From: Mycobacterium paragordonae
Lineage (GTDB): Bacteria > Actinomycetota > Actinomycetes > Mycobacteriales > Mycobacteriaceae
Direction of reading: 5' to 3'
Assembly (NCBI RefSeq): GCF_003614435.1
Contig: NZ_CP025546.1
Location: 3,038,001 to 3,102,000 of the forward strand
DNA length: 64,000 bases
The translations under genes were made by a program, and so were the position numbers. The notes beneath the pieces are model-generated. The model saw only the letters and a program-made list of their open reading frames with translations. It did no database searches and was not told the origin of the DNA. Positions 52,750-62,740 of this stretch are shown in pieces (positions within the stretch are counted from its first letter, which is position 1; each line of letters opens with the position of its first letter).

Positions 52750-54411
52750 GTGACCGCCCCGATCTGGGCGGCCGCGCCGCCGGAGGTACATTCGGCGCTA
52801 CTCAGTAGCGGTCCCGGCGCCGGGCCACTACTGGCCGCCGCTGCCGCATGGAGTTCGCTGAGCACGTCCTACGCCGAGACGGCCCAGGACCTGGCGGCGG
52901 TGCTGGCGGCCGTGCAGGCCGGCGGCTGGGACGGTCCGACCGCCCAGACCTACGTGGCCGCCCACCTGCCGTATCTGGGGTGGCTGATCCAGGCCGGGGC
53001 CGACAGCGCGGCGATGGCTGCCCGGCAGGAGACCGCGGCCACCGCCTGGACGGCCGCACTGGCCGCCATGCCCACGCTGGCGGAACTGGCCGCCAATCAC
53101 GTCACGCACGCCGTGCTGGTGGCCACGAATTTCTTTGGCATCAACACGATTCCGATCGCGCTGAACGAGGCCGACTACGTGCGGATGTGGATCCAGGCCG
53201 CCACCGTAATGACCACCTATCAGGGCATTGCCACGGCGGTGGTGGACACCGCGCCACAGACCACCGCAGCGCCGGATATCGTCACCACCGGCGCACTGGC
53301 GGCCGCCGACGATCTCCCTCCGGACCGGCAGACCGACTTCTACCAGTGGTTGACGGACATCGGCTATATCGACTTCTACGACAACTACATTCAGCCGTTG
53401 ATCGACGCGTTGTCCAACCTGCCGTTCTTCCAGGCGCTGTTCTCGGGATTCGATCCCTATCTGGTCATCCTCGGCAATCCGCTGACTTATTTCAGCCCGT
53501 TCAACGTCGCGTTCGCCCTGGGTTACCCGATGGATATCGGCACCTACGTGTTGTTCTTGTCGCAGATGTTCTCGTTCGTGGCCCTGGATCTCACGGCGGC
53601 TTTCGCCTCGGGCAATCCGACGACCATCGGTTTCACCATCCTGTTCGTCACCGTGGAGATCATCGGCACGGTCATCACCGACACCATCGCGCTGCTCAAG
53701 ACGCTGCTCGAGCAGACCATCGTGCTGCTCGCGGTGGTGGTGCCGTTGCTGACCGCGCCGTTGGTGCCACTGGCCGCCGGCGCGGTGCTGGCCCCGATCG
53801 GCATCAAGGGCCTGGCGGCGTTGGCGGTGGCGCCCCCGGCACCCCCGGTGGCGCCACCGGTCAGCCCGCCGCTTGCTGCCCTCGCCCCGTCCGTTCCGAC
53901 CTCCACCTCGTCACCCGCGCCGGCGCCGGCTGAGGTGACCGGATCGGCTCCCGCACCACCGGCACTTCCACCGACCGCGGCGCCGCCGACCTTCACCGGC
54001 ACCGGCGTCGGCATGGGCCTGGGTGCCGGTATGGAGAACTTCGGCTACCTGGTGGGTGATCTCGGCTCGGTCACCAGAAAGGCCGCGGTAGCGGCTGCAC
54101 GGAAGAAGGCGCCGGACCCCGACAGCGCGCAGGAGCCCACCGCCGCGCCGGCTCCCGAGGAACCGGCGGGCACGCCTCGGCGCCGGCGGGCGAAGGTCGC
54201 TCAGCTCGGCCGGGGCTACGAGTACATGGATTTGGAGCCCGAGGTGACCGCGTCGGAAACGGGCGCGACGAGCATGGGGTTCGCCGGCACTGCGGCCGGC
54301 CGGGGCGCCCGTGCAACGGGTCTGACCACGCTGGCCGACCACGAATTCGGTGGCGGGCCGCGGATTCCGATGCTGCCGGGAACGTGGGAAGGCGAGCACG
54401 GCGAGCGGTGA
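52750..54411 (+). CDS. PPE family protein, PPE2-like
   Basis: A 553-aa PPE protein starting at GTG 52750 ([18 protein letters not shown]), with PPE at 10-12 and the WDG turn at 60-62. The PPE domain spans about 1-180 and contains [17 protein letters not shown] hydrophobic middle follows ([18 protein letters not shown], then several long apolar stretches around 270-370). The C-terminus is a Pro/Ala-rich linker, YLVGDLGS, a basic patch ([11 protein letters not shown], then [20 protein letters not shown]) and a final PMLPGTW. This closely follows my memory of M. tuberculosis PPE2, whose C-terminal basic region acts as a nuclear localisation signal in host cells. Controlled by the upstream B12 riboswitch. 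Unlike PPE2, no cobQ1 or cobU follows. A role in cobalt or corrinoid uptake is conceivable. Confidence 0.9.
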   Translation: MTAPIWAAAPPEVHSALLSSGPGAGPLLAAAAAWSSLSTSYAETAQDLAAVLAAVQAGGWDGPTAQTYVAAHLPYLGWLIQAGADSAAMAARQETAATAWTAALAAMPTLAELAANHVTHAVLVATNFFGINTIPIALNEADYVRMWIQAATVMTTYQGIATAVVDTAPQTTAAPDIVTTGALAAADDLPPDRQTDFYQWLTDIGYIDFYDNYIQPLIDALSNLPFFQALFSGFDPYLVILGNPLTYFSPFNVAFALGYPMDIGTYVLFLSQMFSFVALDLTAAFASGNPTTIGFTILFVTVEIIGTVITDTIALLKTLLEQTIVLLAVVVPLLTAPLVPLAAGAVLAPIGIKGLAALAVAPPAPPVAPPVSPPLAALAPSVPTSTSSPAPAPAEVTGSAPAPPALPPTAAPPTFTGTGVGMGLGAGMENFGYLVGDLGSVTRKAAVAAARKKAPDPDSAQEPTAAPAPEEPAGTPRRRRAKVAQLGRGYEYMDLEPEVTASETGATSMGFAGTAAGRGARATGLTTLADHEFGGGPRIPMLPGTWEGEHGER

Positions 54412-54530
54412 GGATCTCTGGTCGTGCGAGCCCCTCCGGCCGCAAACACCGTGACCCAGACCACACGTCAAGGCCGATGTGCCATGATGTCCTCGCTGGT
54501 CAAGGCCGACGTCAGGAGCATTGAGGAGCA

Positions 54531-57518
54531 GTGGTGGATCTCAATTTTTCGATGGTCACGCGTCCGGTCGAGCGGCTGGTAGCCACCGCTCAGAACGGTC
54601 TGGAAGTGCTCCGGCTGGGCGGTCTGGAAACCGGCAGCATCCCGTCGCCGTCCCAGGTCGTCGAGAGCGTGCCGATGTACAAGCTGCGCCGCTACTTTCC
54701 GCCGGACAACCGCCCCGGCCAGCCGTCGGTGGGTCCGCCGGTGCTGATGGTGCACCCGATGATGATGTCGGCCGACATGTGGGACGTCACCCGGGAAGAC
54801 GGCGCGGTGGGCATCCTGCATGCCAGCGGGCTGGACCCGTGGGTGATCGACTTCGGGTCACCGGACAAGGTCGAGGGCGGCATGCGGCGCACCCTGGCCG
54901 ACCACATCGTCGCGCTGGATCAGGCCATCGACACCGTTAGGAACGCCGCCGGCCAGGACGTGCACCTGGTCGGGTACTCCCAGGGCGGCATGTGGTGCTA
55001 CCAGGTCGCGGCCTATCGACGGTCGAAGAACCTGGCCAGCATTGTGGCGTTCGGCTCACCGGTCGACACCCTGGCCGCATTGCCCATGGGCATCCCGGCG
55101 AACATGGGCGCCGGCGTCGCCGACTTCATGGCCGACCACGTGTTCAACCGGCTGAACATCCCAAGTTGGATGGCGCGCACCGGTTTTCAGATGATGGACC
55201 CGATCAAGACGGCCCAGGCCCGCATCGACTTCGTGCGCCAGTTGCACGACCGCGAGGCACTGCTGCCGCGGGAACAGCAGCGCCGGTTCCTCGAACGCGA
55301 GGGATGGATCGCCTGGTCCGGCCCGGCCATCTCGGAACTGCTCAAGCAGTTCATCGCCCACAACCGCATGATGACGGGCGGATTCGCCATCAACGGTCAG
55401 ATGGTGACCCTGACCGACATCACCTGTCCGATCCTGGCTTTCGTCGGTGAGGTCGACGACATCGGCCAGCCCGCCTCCGTGCGCGGCATCCGGCGGGCGG
55501 CCCCGAACACCGAAGTGTACGAATGTCTGATCCGCACAGGGCATTTCGGCTTGGTGGTGGGATCCCGCGCCGCCCTGCAGAGCTGGCCCACCGTCGCCGA
55601 GTGGGTGCGCTGGATCTCCAGCAACGGCGACAAGCCGGCCAGCATCAGCCTGATGGTCGAGCAACCCGAGGAGCACAACGACAGCGGTGTGGCATTCAGC
55701 TCCCGCATCGCGCACGGCCTCGGTGAAGTGTCCGAGGCGGCGCTGGCGCTGGCCCGGGGGGCGGCCGACGCCGTCGTCGCGGCCAACCGCTCCATGCGCA
55801 CCCTTGCCGTGGAGACCGTACGCACCCTGCCGCGGCTGGCGCGGCTGGGACAGCTCAACGACCACACCCGAATCTCGTTGGGCCGCATCATCGATGAGCA
55901 GGCCCATGACGCCCCCCAGGGCGAGTTCCTGTTGTTCGACGGTCGCGTGCACACCTACGAAGCGGTCAACAGGCGCATCAACAACGTCGTCCGCGGACTG
56001 ATCGAGGTCGGGGTGCGCCAGGGCGACCGGGTGGGCGTCCTGATGGCCACCCGGCCCAGTGCGCTGGTCGCGATCGCCGCGCTGTCCCGGCTGGGCGGCG
56101 TGGCCGTGCTGATGCGCGAGGACGTCGACCTGGCCGCGCAGGTCCGGCTCGGGGCAGTCAGCGAAATCCTGACCGACCCCACCAACCTCGAAGCCGCACG
56201 CCAACTCCCGGGCCAGATTCTGGTGCTGGGCGGCGGCGAGTCACGTGATCTGCATCTGCCCGACGACGCGGACGTCATCGACATGGAGCAGATCGACCCC
56301 GATGCGGTGCAGCTGCCCGCCTGGTACCGCGCCAACCCCGGATTCGCGCGCGACCTGGCGTTCATCGCGTTCAACGCCGCCGGCGGTGAACTGGTCGCCA
56401 AGCAGATCACCAACTTCCGGTGGGCGCTGTCGGCGTTCGGTACCGCCTCGACGGCCGCGCTGGACCGCAAGGACACCGTGTACTGCCTGACGCCGCTGCA
56501 CCACGAGTCCGCATTGCTGGTCAGCCTGGGTGGGGCGGTGGTCGGCGGCACCCGCATCGCGCTGTCCCGCAGCCTGCGCCCGGACCGGTTCGTCGCCGAG
56601 ATCCGCCAGTACGGGGTCACGGTGGTGTCCTACACGTGGGCCATGCTGCGCGACGTGGTGGACGACCCGGAGTTCGGGCTGCACGGCAACCACCCGGTCC
56701 GGTTGTTCATCGGTTCGGGTATGCCGACCGGGCTCTGGGAGCGGGTCGTTGACGCGTTCGCGCCGGCCCACGTCGTCGAGTTCTTCGCCACCACCGACGG
56801 GCAGGCGGTGCTCGCCAACGTCTCGGGCGCCAAGGTCGGCAGCAAGGGCCGGCCACTGCCCGGCGCGGGGCGGGTTGAACTCGGCGCGTACGACCCCGAG
56901 AACGACCTGATCCTGGAGAACGACGACGGCTTCGTGCAGGTGGCGGCGACCAACCAGATCGGCGTCCTGCTCGCCCAGTCGCGCGGACCGATCGACCCGA
57001 CGGCATCGGTCAAGCGTGGGGTCTTCGCTCCGGCCGACACCTGGATCTCCACCGAGTACCTGTTCCGCCGCGACGAAGACGGCGACTTCTGGCTGGCCGG
57101 GCGCCGCGGCGCGGTGATCCGCACGGTGCGGGGCATGGTGTACGCGGAACCGGTCGTCGACGCGCTCGGGCTGATCAGCGCGGTCGATCTGGCCGTGACC
57201 TACGGGGTTTCGGTTGGTGACCGGCAGCTGGCGGTGTCCGCGGTGACGCTGCGGCCCGGCGCGACGATCACCGCGGCCGACCTCACCGAAGCCATCGACG
57301 GCATGCCGGTTGGGCTTGGCCCCGACATCGTGCATGTGGTGCCTAAGATGACGCTGAGCGCGACATTCCGGCCCACCGTCAGCGCCCTGCGGGCGGCCGG
57401 GATTCCGAAATCCGGGCGTCAGGCATGGTACTTCGACGCCGCCACCCACGAATTTCGCAAGCTGACCCCGGCGGCCCGTGCCGAGCTCAGCGGAAAGCAA
57501 GTAAATGCCGATGCTTGA
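54531..57518 (+). CDS. Alpha/beta-hydrolase (PhaC-like) fused to acyl-CoA synthetase (Rv1683-like)
   Basis: A 995-aa fusion. Residues 1-370 form an alpha/beta hydrolase related to PHA synthases and lipases, with nucleophile Ser150 in GYSQGGM, plus the HPMMMSADMWD loop and GHFGLVVGS carrying the likely catalytic His. Residues 470-990 form an AMP-binding acyl-CoA synthetase-like domain (VGVLMATRPSALVAIAALSRLG, then FFATTDGQAVLANVSG, DTWISTEYLF), although the classic Ser/Thr-rich P-loop of the family is not obvious (FNAAGGELVAKQ in its place). The M. tuberculosis orthologue Rv1683 has been linked to triacylglycerol metabolism and lipid inclusions. GTG 54531 and GTG 54534 both fit GAGGAG (54523-54528); spacing slightly favours the second. 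Confidence 0.92.
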   Translation: MVDLNFSMVTRPVERLVATAQNGLEVLRLGGLETGSIPSPSQVVESVPMYKLRRYFPPDNRPGQPSVGPPVLMVHPMMMSADMWDVTREDGAVGILHASGLDPWVIDFGSPDKVEGGMRRTLADHIVALDQAIDTVRNAAGQDVHLVGYSQGGMWCYQVAAYRRSKNLASIVAFGSPVDTLAALPMGIPANMGAGVADFMADHVFNRLNIPSWMARTGFQMMDPIKTAQARIDFVRQLHDREALLPREQQRRFLEREGWIAWSGPAISELLKQFIAHNRMMTGGFAINGQMVTLTDITCPILAFVGEVDDIGQPASVRGIRRAAPNTEVYECLIRTGHFGLVVGSRAALQSWPTVAEWVRWISSNGDKPASISLMVEQPEEHNDSGVAFSSRIAHGLGEVSEAALALARGAADAVVAANRSMRTLAVETVRTLPRLARLGQLNDHTRISLGRIIDEQAHDAPQGEFLLFDGRVHTYEAVNRRINNVVRGLIEVGVRQGDRVGVLMATRPSALVAIAALSRLGGVAVLMREDVDLAAQVRLGAVSEILTDPTNLEAARQLPGQILVLGGGESRDLHLPDDADVIDMEQIDPDAVQLPAWYRANPGFARDLAFIAFNAAGGELVAKQITNFRWALSAFGTASTAALDRKDTVYCLTPLHHESALLVSLGGAVVGGTRIALSRSLRPDRFVAEIRQYGVTVVSYTWAMLRDVVDDPEFGLHGNHPVRLFIGSGMPTGLWERVVDAFAPAHVVEFFATTDGQAVLANVSGAKVGSKGRPLPGAGRVELGAYDPENDLILENDDGFVQVAATNQIGVLLAQSRGPIDPTASVKRGVFAPADTWISTEYLFRRDEDGDFWLAGRRGAVIRTVRGMVYAEPVVDALGLISAVDLAVTYGVSVGDRQLAVSAVTLRPGATITAADLTEAIDGMPVGLGPDIVHVVPKMTLSATFRPTVSALRAAGIPKSGRQAWYFDAATHEFRKLTPAARAELSGKQVNADA

Positions 57519-57705
57519 CGACACCCTGCTGAACATCCTGGTGTGCCCGGCCGACCGCGGCCCGCTTCTGCTGGTGAACGACGGCCGGGAGCTCTACAAC
57601 CCCAGGCTGCGCCGCGCCTACCGCATCGACGACGGCATCCCGGTGCTGCTGGTCGACGAGGCCCGTGACGTCGACGACGAGGAGCACTCCCGGCTTACGG
57701 CGTGA
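57505..57705 (+). CDS. Trm112-like small protein (Rv1684-like)
   Basis: A 66-aa protein of the Trm112/UPF0434 family: LLNILVCPADRGPLLL, then LYNPRLRRAYRIDDGIPVLLVDEA. Family members are small activators or zinc-binding partners of methyltransferases; here only one Cys is kept, so metal binding is doubtful. Starts at ATG 57505, overlapping the fusion gene by 14 bp; a second ATG at 57511 is possible. The last 11 bp overlap the convergent TetR gene. Confidence 0.85.
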   Translation: MPMLDDTLLNILVCPADRGPLLLVNDGRELYNPRLRRAYRIDDGIPVLLVDEARDVDDEEHSRLTA

Positions 57706-58303
57706 GGCCGTCCGGCAGGTCCCCGGTGAGGTAGCGCTGCAGGTTCGGCGCGATGGTCTCCACGATCTGCTCGGTGGGCAGCGACGCGAACGGCTCAACC
57801 TTGACGATGTAACGCGCCATCACCACGCCCATCAGCTGCGACGCGACGAACTGGGTGCGCAGCTTGCCCGTTCCCGGTGGGTGGTCGACGCGCGATCCCA
57901 CCGCGCCGCCGACGATTTCCTGCAGAAACGAGCGCGCCAGTCCTACGTCGTCACCGGAGATCAGCGAGCGCAGCGTGGCGATCAGCCCGGCGCCCAGTTC
58001 GGAGTCCCACAGCGGCAGCAACAGCGACGGCAGCTTGTGCCCCAGTTCTTCGACCGGGACTTCCAGCAACGGTCCGATCACCTGCATCGGGTCGATCGGG
58101 ATGTGGATCGCAGCGGCGAACAATTGCTCCTTGGTGCCGAAATAGTGGTGCACCAGGGCGGCGTCGACTCCGGCTTCCTTGGCCACGGCCCGGATCGAGG
58201 TTCGGTCGAAGCCGTTGACCGCGAACAACTCTCGGGCACTGGTCAGAATGCGGTCCCGGCTGTCGGAGTTCCCCGCGGGCCGTCCCGGACGCCGGGCGGC
58301 CAC
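57695..58303 (-). CDS. TetR-family regulator (Rv1685c-like)
   Basis: A 202-aa repressor. The N-terminal helix-turn-helix is textbook TetR: RILTSARELFAVNGFDRTSIRAVAKE followed by VDAALVHHYFGTKEQLF (split here for length). The rest is a ligand-binding domain of the TetR_C type ending in LQRYLTGDLPDGLTP. It starts 2 bp after the permease gene, the last member of an ATPase-permease-TetR operon. The tandem palindromes over the operon start are its most likely operators, giving negative autoregulation of an efflux system. The ligand is unknown. Confidence 0.92.
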   Translation of the reverse strand: MAARRPGRPAGNSDSRDRILTSARELFAVNGFDRTSIRAVAKEAGVDAALVHHYFGTKEQLFAAAIHIPIDPMQVIGPLLEVPVEELGHKLPSLLLPLWDSELGAGLIATLRSLISGDDVGLARSFLQEIVGGAVGSRVDHPPGTGKLRTQFVASQLMGVVMARYIVKVEPFASLPTEQIVETIAPNLQRYLTGDLPDGLTP

Positions 58304-58304
58304 G

Positions 58305-59123
58305 TCAGGGGGTCCTCCGTCGCAGTGTCACGGCGGCCAGGCACAGGGACGCCAGGGCGAAGCTCAGCACGACAACCATGTCACGCACGGTAACCGCCGT
58401 CAGTCCGGTGTGCGCACCCACCTGCTGTAGCGCCTCGAGGGCATAGCTGGCCGGCATGGCGTCGCTGATCCAATGCAGCCAGGTCGGCATCGCGCTGCGC
58501 GGCACGATCACCCCGGCCAGTAGCAACTGCGGAACCATCACCAGCGGGATGAACTGCACGGCCTGGAATTCGGTGCGTGCGAAGGCGCTGAACAACAACC
58601 CCAGGCCCACCCCCAGAATCGCGTTGATGACGGCAATCACGAAGACCCACAACGGACTTCCCTCGGTGTGGAACCCCAGGAACCAGAACGACACGACGCA
58701 CGCCACCACGGCTTGGGCCGCCGCGGCAACCGAGAAGGCGGTGCCGTAGGCCAACAGCAGATCGAGCCGGCGCAGGGGGGTGGTGAGGATTCGTTCCAGG
58801 GTCCCGGAGGCGCGTTCGCGCTGCATGGTGATCGAGGTGATGATGAACATGACGAACAACGGGAAGAGCCCCAGCAGGATCAGGCAGGTGTTGTTGAACG
58901 GCGTCGGCATGCCGGGGCGGTGCGGGACGTTCTGAAACATGAAGTACATCAACGTGATCACCACCACGGGCACCACGAGAATCATCGCCACACTGCGGTG
59001 ATCGGCGGCCAGCTGGCGCAGGATTCGCGTCGTGGTGGCGGTGAAGCCCTTGATGCCTAGCCGGCTCGGAGCTCGGTGCTGCGCCGGATGATGGACAGAA
59101 ACGCTTCCTCCAGTGACGTGCAC
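58305..59123 (-). CDS. ABC-2 type transporter permease (Rv1686c-like)
   Basis: A 272-aa integral membrane protein of the DrrB/ABC-2 type, with six hydrophobic segments: SVAMILVVPVVVITLMYFM, CLILLGLFPLFVMFIITS, TAFSVAAAAQAVVACVVSF, VFVIAVINAILGVGLGLL, FIPLVMVPQLLLAGVIV and VVVLSFALASLCLAAV. The coupling motif TMQRERASGTLERILTTPLRR lies between the second and third (stretch cut by one residue). The GTG at 59123 is the only usual start in frame before the first helix; it overlaps the ATPase gene by 67 bp. The M. tuberculosis protein is annotated shorter, so the real start may be a rarer codon near the first helix. Confidence 0.88.
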   Translation of the reverse strand: MHVTGGSVSVHHPAQHRAPSRLGIKGFTATTTRILRQLAADHRSVAMILVVPVVVITLMYFMFQNVPHRPGMPTPFNNTCLILLGLFPLFVMFIITSITMQRERASGTLERILTTPLRRLDLLLAYGTAFSVAAAAQAVVACVVSFWFLGFHTEGSPLWVFVIAVINAILGVGLGLLFSAFARTEFQAVQFIPLVMVPQLLLAGVIVPRSAMPTWLHWISDAMPASYALEALQQVGAHTGLTAVTVRDMVVVLSFALASLCLAAVTLRRRTP

Positions 59124-59809
59124 GACGTGTCCTCTCGTAGTTGGGTCGGGGTGGTGTGGGCGACCAGACGGCCTTCGCGCATCAGCAACAGATCACCGCA
59201 GTGATTGGCTTCGTCCATCACGTGACTGGACACCAGCAGCGTGGTTCCGCTCTTCGCCAGCTCGCTGAACTGAGACCAAAGGTCAACGCGAAGAACGGGA
59301 TCCAGGCCGACGGTGGGTTCGTCGAGGATCAGCAGCTCGGGTCCGCAGACCAGCGCGCAGGCCAGGGACACGCGGGTGCGCTGGCCGCCGGACACGTTGC
59401 CGCAGTATGCGGTGCGGTGATCGGTCATGCCGACCCGCTCGATGGCGTAGTCGGCGGCCTCCGCGTCGTAGCCGTACAGGGCGGCGAAATAGCGGACGTT
59501 GTCGACGACCCGCAGGTCGTTGTAGATGGTCGGGTCCTGTGGCACGTAGCCGACACGTCGGCGCAACGCGGCCGAACCGGCCGGGTGGCCCAGCACGGTG
59601 ACGGTGCCGGCCGTCACGATCTGCGTGCCGACGATGCTGCGCATCAGCGTGGTCTTGCCGCATCCGGACGGGCCGAGCAGGCCGGTGATGCTGCCCCGGC
59701 CGATCTGCACGGAGAAGTCATGCAGCGCAGTTCGTTTGCCGCGGTTGACCCGCAGGTGGTCGATGCTGACGGCCGGGCCGGTTAATTCATCATGCGATGA
59801 AGTCATCAT
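59057..59809 (-). CDS. ABC transporter ATP-binding protein (Rv1687c-like)
   Basis: A 250-aa DrrA-type ATPase. Walker [11 protein letters not shown]-loop VPQDPTI, signature [12 protein letters not shown], Walker B LLILDEP, and the switch His in [11 protein letters not shown] are all present. Two adjacent Met codons (59809, 59806) begin the protein as [10 protein letters not shown] promoter positioned so that transcription begins at the first ATG suggests a leaderless message. First gene of the ATPase-permease-TetR operon; it should pair with the next gene's permease to export a hydrophobic compound or lipid. Divergent from mpg. Confidence 0.92.
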   Translation of the reverse strand: MMTSSHDELTGPAVSIDHLRVNRGKRTALHDFSVQIGRGSITGLLGPSGCGKTTLMRSIVGTQIVTAGTVTVLGHPAGSAALRRRVGYVPQDPTIYNDLRVVDNVRYFAALYGYDAEAADYAIERVGMTDHRTAYCGNVSGGQRTRVSLACALVCGPELLILDEPTVGLDPVLRVDLWSQFSELAKSGTTLLVSSHVMDEANHCGDLLLMREGRLVAHTTPTQLREDTSCTSLEEAFLSIIRRSTELRAG

Positions 59810-59817
59810 GTGATGAA
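59786..59817. promoter_or_regulatory. Tandem palindromic operators over the ABC operon start
   Basis: Two adjacent 16-bp palindromic boxes, TTCATCATGCGATGAA (59786-59801) and GTCATCATGTGATGAA (59802-59817), agree at 14 of 16 positions. The second covers the last two bases of the -10, the start point and the ATG; the first lies in the 5' coding end. Symmetry and length fit TetR-family sites, and a TetR gene is the last member of the operon. Confidence 0.75.
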
Positions 59818-59845
59818 TATCCGCCCGATGGTCGATGGTTGTCAA
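59816..59845 (-). promoter_or_regulatory. Leaderless promoter of the ABC operon
   Basis: On the minus strand a perfect TTGACA (59845-59840), an 18-bp spacer and GATATT (59821-59816) are followed by six bases and the ATG at 59809. This places the expected transcription start on or next to the A of the ATG. Confidence 0.65.
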
Positions 59846-59866
59846 GCGCCCGGCAGAATCGGTTCG

Positions 59867-60478
59867 GTGAGCGCTTCTGAGCTGCTGGTGGATCCGGTCG
59901 AGGCCGCCCATCGGCTACTCGGTGCCACCCTGCGAGCCAGGGGCGTCACGGCGCTGGTCGTGGAGGTGGAGGCATACGGCGGAGTCCCCGACGGGCCCTG
60001 GCCGGATGCCGCGGCACATTCCTACCGGGGAATGAGGGATCGAAACGCCGTCATGTTCGGTCCTCCTGGGCGGCTCTACACCTACCGCAGCCACGGGATT
60101 CACGTCTGCGCCAATGTCGCGTGCGGTCCGGACGGCACGGCCGCCGCCGTCCTGTTGCGGGCGTGCGCGATCGAGGACGGTGCCGACGCGGCGCGGGCCC
60201 GGCGCGGGGCGGCGGTACGTGGCAGCGCACTGGCGCGCGGCCCGGGAAACCTGTGCGCGGCACTGGGAATCACCATGGACGACAACGGGATCGACCTGTT
60301 CGACCGGCGCGGGCCGGTGACCTTGCAGCTCGGCGCACCGCTGACCGCGACCGCGGGCCCGCGGGTGGGGGTCAGCCAGGCCGCGGACCGGCCGTGGCGG
60401 CTGTGGCTGGCGGGGCGGCCGGAGGTGTCCGCCTACCGGCGGAGTCCGCGGGCGCCGGCCCCGGGTGCCAGCGATTAG
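59867..60478 (+). CDS. mpg: 3-methyladenine DNA glycosylase (AAG/MPG type)
   Basis: Base-excision repair enzyme that removes alkylated purines. From GTG 59867 it has 203 aa, the length of the M. tuberculosis protein. Family landmarks: VVEVEAYGG (with the catalytic Glu), [38 protein letters not shown] (here quoted in parts: the YRSHGIH and GPPGRLYTY boxes), [13 protein letters not shown] near residue 130, and [21 protein letters not shown] at 59854-59859 sits 7 bp before the GTG and could be the -10 of a second leaderless message. The 3' end overlaps the convergent transporter gene by 4 bp. Confidence 0.95.
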   Translation: MSASELLVDPVEAAHRLLGATLRARGVTALVVEVEAYGGVPDGPWPDAAAHSYRGMRDRNAVMFGPPGRLYTYRSHGIHVCANVACGPDGTAAAVLLRACAIEDGADAARARRGAAVRGSALARGPGNLCAALGITMDDNGIDLFDRRGPVTLQLGAPLTATAGPRVGVSQAADRPWRLWLAGRPEVSAYRRSPRAPAPGASD

Positions 60479-61353
60479 GTTTCGCGGCGGGACGCCGCCC
60501 GATAGACGGGATCGAGCCGGCGGACGACGAACAGGAACGTCAGCGCCACCAACGGTGCAAGAACGCCGTATACCGCCGCGGGTGTGGCCATTTCGGAATT
60601 GTTGAGCAGTTGCGGGCTCACGGCGATGCCGATCGCCACCACGGCATTGTGCAAACCGATTTCCAGACTCACGGCGATGGCCTGGCGGGGGGCCAGCCGC
60701 ATCCACCGCGGCGCCAGGTAGCCGACCGTCAAGCTGATCGCGCAGAACGAGACCACGGCGACGCTGAGCACGCCGAAGTTCTTCATCAGCGTCGTGCGGC
60801 CGCCGGCGATTCCCGCCGCCACGGCGACCACCAGCAGCACCGCGGCGGCGATCCGGACCGGCTTGTGCAGTCGCTGCGCGAGATCGGGAAAGCGGTGCCG
60901 GATCGCCACGCCGATGGCGGTGGGGATCAGCACCACCGCGAACACCCCGAGGAACTTGTCGAACTGCAGTGGGATGAAGCGGCCGTCGCCGAGGAACCAG
61001 GTCATCGACAACGCCAGGATCGCCGGTATCGCGAAGATCGACAGCACGGCGTTTACCGCGGTCAGCGTGAGGTTGAGGGCCAGATCCCCGTCGGCCAGGT
61101 GGCTCAGCACGTTGGCGAGCAGCCCACCGGGCGTGGCCGCCATCAACATCAGCCCGACCGCCAGGTTCGGCTCCAGGTCAAGAGCCTCGGCGACCAGCAG
61201 GCACAGCAGCGGGAGCAGGACGCACTGGCACAGCAGGGCCACCAGCAGTGGGCGGCGCAGCGTGGCGGCCCGCCGAAAGTCCGCCACGGTGAGCGTCAGG
61301 CCCAGGGCGAGCATGATCGCCACCACGACCAACGGGAACAAGCGGTTGTCCAT
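60475..61353 (-). CDS. Bile acid:sodium symporter (BASS) family transporter
   Basis: A 292-aa membrane protein with about nine hydrophobic segments. Motifs of the BASS fold: [10 protein letters not shown] near the N-terminus, [23 protein letters not shown] in the first crossover (quoted in part: [13 protein letters not shown]), and [17 protein letters not shown] in the second. Start chosen at the ATG 61353 (MDNRLFPLV), right after GGAGGG. Substrate unknown; relatives move organic anions, pantoate or bile acids with sodium. In M. tuberculosis, mpg and tyrS are adjacent, so this gene is an insertion here or a loss there. Confidence 0.88.
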   Translation of the reverse strand: MDNRLFPLVVVAIMLALGLTLTVADFRRAATLRRPLLVALLCQCVLLPLLCLLVAEALDLEPNLAVGLMLMAATPGGLLANVLSHLADGDLALNLTLTAVNAVLSIFAIPAILALSMTWFLGDGRFIPLQFDKFLGVFAVVLIPTAIGVAIRHRFPDLAQRLHKPVRIAAAVLLVVAVAAGIAGGRTTLMKNFGVLSVAVVSFCAISLTVGYLAPRWMRLAPRQAIAVSLEIGLHNAVVAIGIAVSPQLLNNSEMATPAAVYGVLAPLVALTFLFVVRRLDPVYRAASRRET

Positions 61354-61459
61354 AACCCTCCGCAAACTACCCGATGGCCGGGTCCGGGCAACCGGCTGGA
61401 ATCAGCCTGAACGCATCCGGCGCGTACCGGGGGTCCACCGTCCTGGAAGGATCGCAGGC

Positions 61460-62736
<1,277 letters not shown>

Positions 62737-62740
<4 letters not shown>

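Noticed and set aside
60121..61410. Plus-strand open frame over mpg end and the transporter
   Set aside because: Gln/Arg/His-rich shadow of the transporter gene; no start or domain.
60794..61459. N-terminal extension of tyrS by 222 codons
   Set aside because: It runs antisense through the BASS gene, is Ser/Arg/Thr-rich and lies before the normal TyrRS start MGNESSGIL.
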